Below are positions 60,636 through 64,000 of a DNA stretch of 64,000 nt, in pieces. The notes beneath the pieces were generated by a model. It was not told the origin of the DNA. It saw only the letters and a program-made list of their open reading frames with translations, and ran no database searches. The translations under genes were made by a program, and so were the position numbers. Within the stretch, counting starts at the first letter, position 1. Every line of letters starts with the position of its first letter. Origin of the DNA: Streptomyces sp. Ru71 (GTDB taxonomy: Bacteria > Actinomycetota > Actinomycetes > Streptomycetales > Streptomycetaceae); the NCBI RefSeq assembly GCF_002920535.1, contig NZ_PQSS01000034.1, positions 1 to 64,000 of the forward strand. Direction: 5' to 3'.

Positions 60636-61715
60636 CTACAGCTCCTTGCGGAAGTTCTCCGCCACCTTCACGAAGATGTCGTTGGCCTCGGCCTCCCCGA
60701 CCGTGACCCGCACACCCTCACCCGGGAACGGACGGATGACCACGCCGGCCTGCTCGCACGCTTCCGCGAAAGCGACCGTGCGCTCGCCCAGCCGCAGCCA
60801 CACGAAGTTGGCCTGCGTCTCGGGCACCGTCCAGCCCTGCGCGCGCAGCGCGTCGACCACCCGCGTGCGCTCGCACACCAGCGAGCCGACCCGGCCCAGC
60901 AGCTCGTCCTCCGCCTGCAGCGAGGCGACCGCCGCGTCCTGCGCCAGCTGGCTCACACCGAAGGGCACCGCCGTCTTGCGCAGCGCCGCCGCGACCGGCT
61001 CATGCGCGATGGCGAAGCCGACCCGCAGCCCGGCGAGGCCGTACGCCTTGGAGAAGGTGCGCAGCACGCACACGTTCGGCCGCTCGCGGTAGAGCTCCAC
61101 GCCGTCGGGCACCTCGGGGTCGCGGATGAACTCCCGGTAGGCCTCGTCCAGCACGACCAGCACATCGCTGGGCACCCGGTCCAGGAAGCGCTCCAGCTCG
61201 GCCCGCCGTACGACCGTGCCGGTCGGGTTGTTCGGGTTGCACACGAAGATCAGCCGCGTCCGGTCGGTGATCGCGTCCGCCATCGCGTCCAGGTCGTGCA
61301 CATCACCCTCGGTCAGCGGGACCTGCACCGAGCGCGCCCCGCTGATCTGCGTGATGATCGGGTACGCCTCGAAGGAGCGCCAGGCGTAGATCACCTCGTC
61401 GCCGGGGCCGGAGGTCGCCTGGATCAGCTGCTGCGCGACCCCGACCGAGCCGGTGCCGGTGGCCACGTGGGACAGCGGCACCCCGAAGCGCTCGGACAGC
61501 TCGTTCATCAGCCCGGTGCAGGCCATGTCCGGGTAGCGGTTGAAGTTGCAGGCGGCCGCGGTGACGCGCTCCATCACGCCGGGCAGCGGCGGATAGGGGT
61601 TCTCGTTGGAGGACAGCTTGTAGGCCACCGGGCCGCCGGCCGCGGCGGGCTTGCCCGGCTTGTAGGTGGGGATACCCTCCAGCTCGGCGCGCAGCTTCGG
61701 GCTCGTCTCGCTCAC
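60636..61715 (-). CDS. hisC: Histidinol-phosphate/aromatic aminotransferase
   Basis: The 359-residue PLP-dependent class I/II aminotransferase has the Schiff-base Lys in TFSKAYGLAGLRVGFA (about 220), the phosphate-binding YKLSSNENPYPP and FVCNPNNPTG. It lies outside a his operon, so it may serve phenylalanine or tyrosine synthesis as in other actinobacterial HisC2/Pat enzymes. The start is GTG 61715 with AGGAGG 6 bases upstream. Confidence 0.92.
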   Translation of the reverse strand: MSETSPKLRAELEGIPTYKPGKPAAAGGPVAYKLSSNENPYPPLPGVMERVTAAACNFNRYPDMACTGLMNELSERFGVPLSHVATGTGSVGVAQQLIQATSGPGDEVIYAWRSFEAYPIITQISGARSVQVPLTEGDVHDLDAMADAITDRTRLIFVCNPNNPTGTVVRRAELERFLDRVPSDVLVVLDEAYREFIRDPEVPDGVELYRERPNVCVLRTFSKAYGLAGLRVGFAIAHEPVAAALRKTAVPFGVSQLAQDAAVASLQAEDELLGRVGSLVCERTRVVDALRAQGWTVPETQANFVWLRLGERTVAFAEACEQAGVVIRPFPGEGVRVTVGEAEANDIFVKVAENFRKEL

Positions 61716-62149
61716 CGCAGTCCTCCTCGCGACCACCGGCGGCCCCGTCACCGCCGCCGGCTTCCAATACTGCTCACCTTATGAGGATTGGGCCGCGCTG
61801 CGTAGGGCCTGTGCCACGGCACCTGCCCCCGACCCGGCTCGCTCGGCGGCGTCTCACCCGGGCCGCCCGTGGTGGCGCGTGAAGCAGGGGGGCGCTCCGT
61901 ACATATATCTATGCGCCGGTGGCTCGCGCCGTGGCGCGCATCCCTCGTCAAGGTGAGTTGAGACCTCTTCGAGACATCGGGGGCGCGGCAGGCCTATCCA
62001 CGTCAACGCATCACGTACTGACGGAAGAACGCCCAACTACCTTGCTTTCCAAGGCACTTGCCACCTGGCGACCATGCAGAAACGTGCCTGTCAATGCGCG
62101 CATATGCGTCCGCCCTACCCCGCGGCATGAGCCCTACTATCACCTCGCC
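61716..62149. other. Divergent promoter region of hisC and the LacI-family gene
   Basis: 434 bases without a credible gene. TACTAT at 62135-62140, nine bases before the LacI-family ATG, is the best -10 candidate and would give an almost leaderless message. Nothing else was placed. Confidence 0.5.
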
Positions 62150-63265
62150 ATGACAGCAGCAGGGAAGCACCAGGTGAGCCGCGCGGAAACCTCACGCCGA
62201 GGCAGCCGGCCGGGCCGGGCGGGCATCAGGGACGTGGCCGCCGCCGCCGGAGTCTCCATCACGACCGTCTCCGACGCCCTGAACGGCAAGGGGCGGCTCC
62301 CGGACGCGACCCGGCGCCACGTCCGCGAGGTCGCCGACCGGCTGGGCTACCGCCCCTCGGCCGCCGCCCGCACCCTCCGTACCGGCAAGTCGGGCCTCAT
62401 CGGTCTGACCGTGACGACGTACGGGGATGAACCTTTCACCTTCACCGAGTTCGCCTACTTCGCCGAGATGGCCCGGGCCGCCACCTCGGCCGCGCTCGCC
62501 CGCGGCTACGCACTGGTCATCCTGCCCGCGACCTCCCGCCACGACGTGTGGTCCAACGTCGCCCTGGACGGCACGGTCGTCATCGACCCCTCCGACCAGG
62601 ACCCGGTCGTCACGGAACTGGTCCGCCAGGGTCTGCCGGTGGTCTCCGACGGCCGCCCGGCCGGCTCGCTGCCCGTCACCGCCTGGGTCGACAACGACCA
62701 CGAGGCCGCCGTCCTGAACATCCTCGACCACCTCGCCGACGCCGGCGCGCGCCGCATCGGCCTGCTGGCGGGGACCTCGACCGACACCTACACCCACCTG
62801 TCGACCACCGCCTATCTGCGCTGGTGCGAGCGGGTCGGGCAGGACCCGGTCTACGAGGCCTACCCGGCGCACGACCCGTGCGCGGGCGCCGTCGCCGCCG
62901 ACCGGCTGCTCGCCCGGCCCGACCGCCCCGACGCCGTCTACGGGCTGTTCGACCCCAACGGCACCGACCTGCTCGCCGCCGCCCGCCGCTACGGGCTGCG
63001 CGTACCGGAGGACCTGCTGCTGGTGTGCTGCAGCGAGTCCACCGTCTACGCCAGCACCGAGCCGCCCATCACGACCCTGTCGCTCAAGCCGCGCCGCATC
63101 GGCACGGCCGTGGTGCAGCTGCTCATCGACGCCATCGAGGGCGTGGAGTCCGACCAGCCGGTCGAGCAGGTGATACCGACGGAGCTGATCATCCGTACGT
63201 CCTCGCAGCGCCGCCCGCAGCGGACGACGGTCAGCCCGCCGCGGGCGCCCGAGGGGGACGGGTAG
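62150..63265 (+). CDS. LacI-family transcriptional regulator
   Basis: The 371-residue protein has the LacI helix-turn-helix (AGIRDVAAAAGVSITTVSDALNGKGRLPDATRRHVREVADRLGYRPS, about 24-70, quoted in parts by position) and hinge ARTLRTGKSGLIGLTV. A periplasmic-binding-like effector domain follows to about 345. The start is ATG 62150; upstream extension of the frame lacks a ribosome site. Ligand unknown, probably a carbohydrate or nucleoside. Confidence 0.9.
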   Translation: MTAAGKHQVSRAETSRRGSRPGRAGIRDVAAAAGVSITTVSDALNGKGRLPDATRRHVREVADRLGYRPSAAARTLRTGKSGLIGLTVTTYGDEPFTFTEFAYFAEMARAATSAALARGYALVILPATSRHDVWSNVALDGTVVIDPSDQDPVVTELVRQGLPVVSDGRPAGSLPVTAWVDNDHEAAVLNILDHLADAGARRIGLLAGTSTDTYTHLSTTAYLRWCERVGQDPVYEAYPAHDPCAGAVAADRLLARPDRPDAVYGLFDPNGTDLLAAARRYGLRVPEDLLLVCCSESTVYASTEPPITTLSLKPRRIGTAVVQLLIDAIEGVESDQPVEQVIPTELIIRTSSQRRPQRTTVSPPRAPEGDG

Positions 63266-63719
63266 GGGAACACCCGGGCGCGCGCGGCAGAGCCGGGGTC
63301 CCGGGGGGAGGGACCGGGTGCGGTCCGAGTGGGTGGCCCGAGGGGGGTGGCCCGAGGGGGGCGGCCCGAGGGGCGAGCGGTCCGTCCGGCCGGTATGGAG
63401 CCCGTTGGGGACGCACTGGGTCGCCACCCGGTGCCCGGCGGGCGGCCCGGCGGGCAGGACCGGGCCCGGCGGGCCACTGCTGGGGGGCTCCGGGCCCCCT
63501 CCGGGCCGGGCGACGGCCTCGGGAACGAGCGGCCGGGTGGGGAAAGCCCTTCCCAAACGGGGGCGAAAGCCGCGGTGAACTGGAGTCTTGCTCCGATTCA
63601 CCACCCCTGGGTCATCACACGGAACGATCCGCATTCCTATGATGGGCCCACGACACCGCGGGCCGCTGCGACCAGGCAGTCCGAAGCGGTGCAGATGCGG
63701 CGCGATGGTGGAGGGGTCG
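63266..63719. repeat. G-rich intergenic repeats between LacI-family gene and the last gene
   Basis: 454 bases: GGTGGCCCGAGGGG is repeated three times near 63331-63374, followed by GGCGGGC/GGCCCGGCGGG iterations. GGGGGC-TCCGG-GCCCCC (63483-63499) is a terminator-like hairpin. TATGAT at 63638-63643 may be the -10 of the next gene. Confidence 0.5.
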
Positions 63720-64000
63720 ATGACTCAGGGGGCCGGTCAGGGACCCGAGGTGCAGCGGACGGCGACGTTGCGCGACTTCCGGGTGCCCGCTTACGTCCAT
63801 GAGACCGGTCCGTTCGCCCACAGCACCCACCCCGGCGAGCCCGCCCTGCCGCCCGCCGAGGACCCGCTGGAGCCGCCCGAGGGCTACACGCCCACCCAGC
63901 GCGACCTGCCCGTCGTCAACCGCGGTGACACCGTTCAGGTGACCCTCGACCCGGCGCCCGCCCCGGCCCCCGCGCAGCCCGCGGCCGGCCCCGGCCCGCT
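63720..64000 (+). CDS. N-terminal part of a probable metallophosphoesterase (3' truncated by window)
   Basis: The frame MTQGAGQGPEVQRTATLRDF is open to the window end (93 codons) with GGAGGGG upstream of ATG 63720. The visible part has a Pro-rich stretch (EPPEGYTPTQRDLPVVNRGD) and no catalytic motif yet. From memory, Streptomyces genes next to this LacI/hisC pair start the same way and continue into a calcineurin-type metallophosphoesterase. The family call is recollection, not seen. Confidence 0.55.
   Translation, partial: MTQGAGQGPEVQRTATLRDFRVPAYVHETGPFAHSTHPGEPALPPAEDPLEPPEGYTPTQRDLPVVNRGDTVQVTLDPAPAPAPAQPAAGPGP

Overview
The window is a stretch of high-GC Streptomyces chromosome. Gene order in the right half (hisC, cydABCD, the EphD-like fusion, ABC-2 transporters, serS, pheA, a DyP peroxidase, CopC-CopD, PCuAC, Sco, YcnI) matches, from memory, the core region around SCO3942 to SCO4008 of Streptomyces coelicolor/lividans, in reverse orientation. 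Three perfect 14-bp parS-type palindromes (GTTTCACGTGAAAC), a fourth near-match and two DnaA-box clusters fit an origin-proximal position. oriC and dnaA are not in the window.

Layout. 1-12.9 kb: the end of a receiver-domain protein, a divergent TetR/MFS efflux pair with twin operators, an acyl-CoA ligase, an ECF sigma factor, a three-gene operon shaped like mycobacterial chsH2-chsH1-ltp2, a NepA-like secreted protein, a primase-polymerase domain protein, and a PAS-GAF-PP2C phosphatase. 12.88-22.91 kb: a complete integrative conjugative element (AICE, pSAM2 type) in the 3' end of tRNA-Ser(UGA), bounded by perfect 60-bp direct repeats. It carries int, xis, a rolling-circle rep, small Spd-like transfer genes, a GGDEF protein, an FtsK-like tra, a GntR repressor with a symmetric operator cluster, a Nudix (Pif-like) gene, a long inverted repeat resembling a single-strand origin, and a membrane/zinc-finger cargo gene. 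22.9-34.3 kb: HtrA protease, glycerophosphodiesterase, two RsbW-type ATPases, a SEC-C protein, a degenerate primase-polymerase relative, a PP2C with altered metal motifs, and Xaa-Pro aminopeptidase. 34.4-39.6 kb: an extracytoplasmic copper cluster (YcnI, Sco, PCuAC, CopC-CopD, DyP).

39.7-64 kb: pheA, a DnaA-box cluster, serS coupled to a HAD phosphatase, two ABC-2 transporter sets, an M24 peptidase coupled to an EphD-type fusion, kptA, an F420-type oxidoreductase, a second HAD phosphatase, an M23 endopeptidase, the cydA-cydB-cydDC operon behind a perfect Rex-type operator, a small cyclophilin-like protein, hisC, a LacI-family regulator, and the start of a gene that is probably a metallophosphoesterase.

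Themes. The copper cluster (metal delivery to the aa3-type oxidase) and cydABCD (bd oxidase under redox control) are two parts of respiratory assembly. Several PP2C phosphatases and RsbW-like kinases suggest sigma-factor partner switching. The element is the only clear recent acquisition. Many gene pairs overlap by GTGA, indicating translational coupling.
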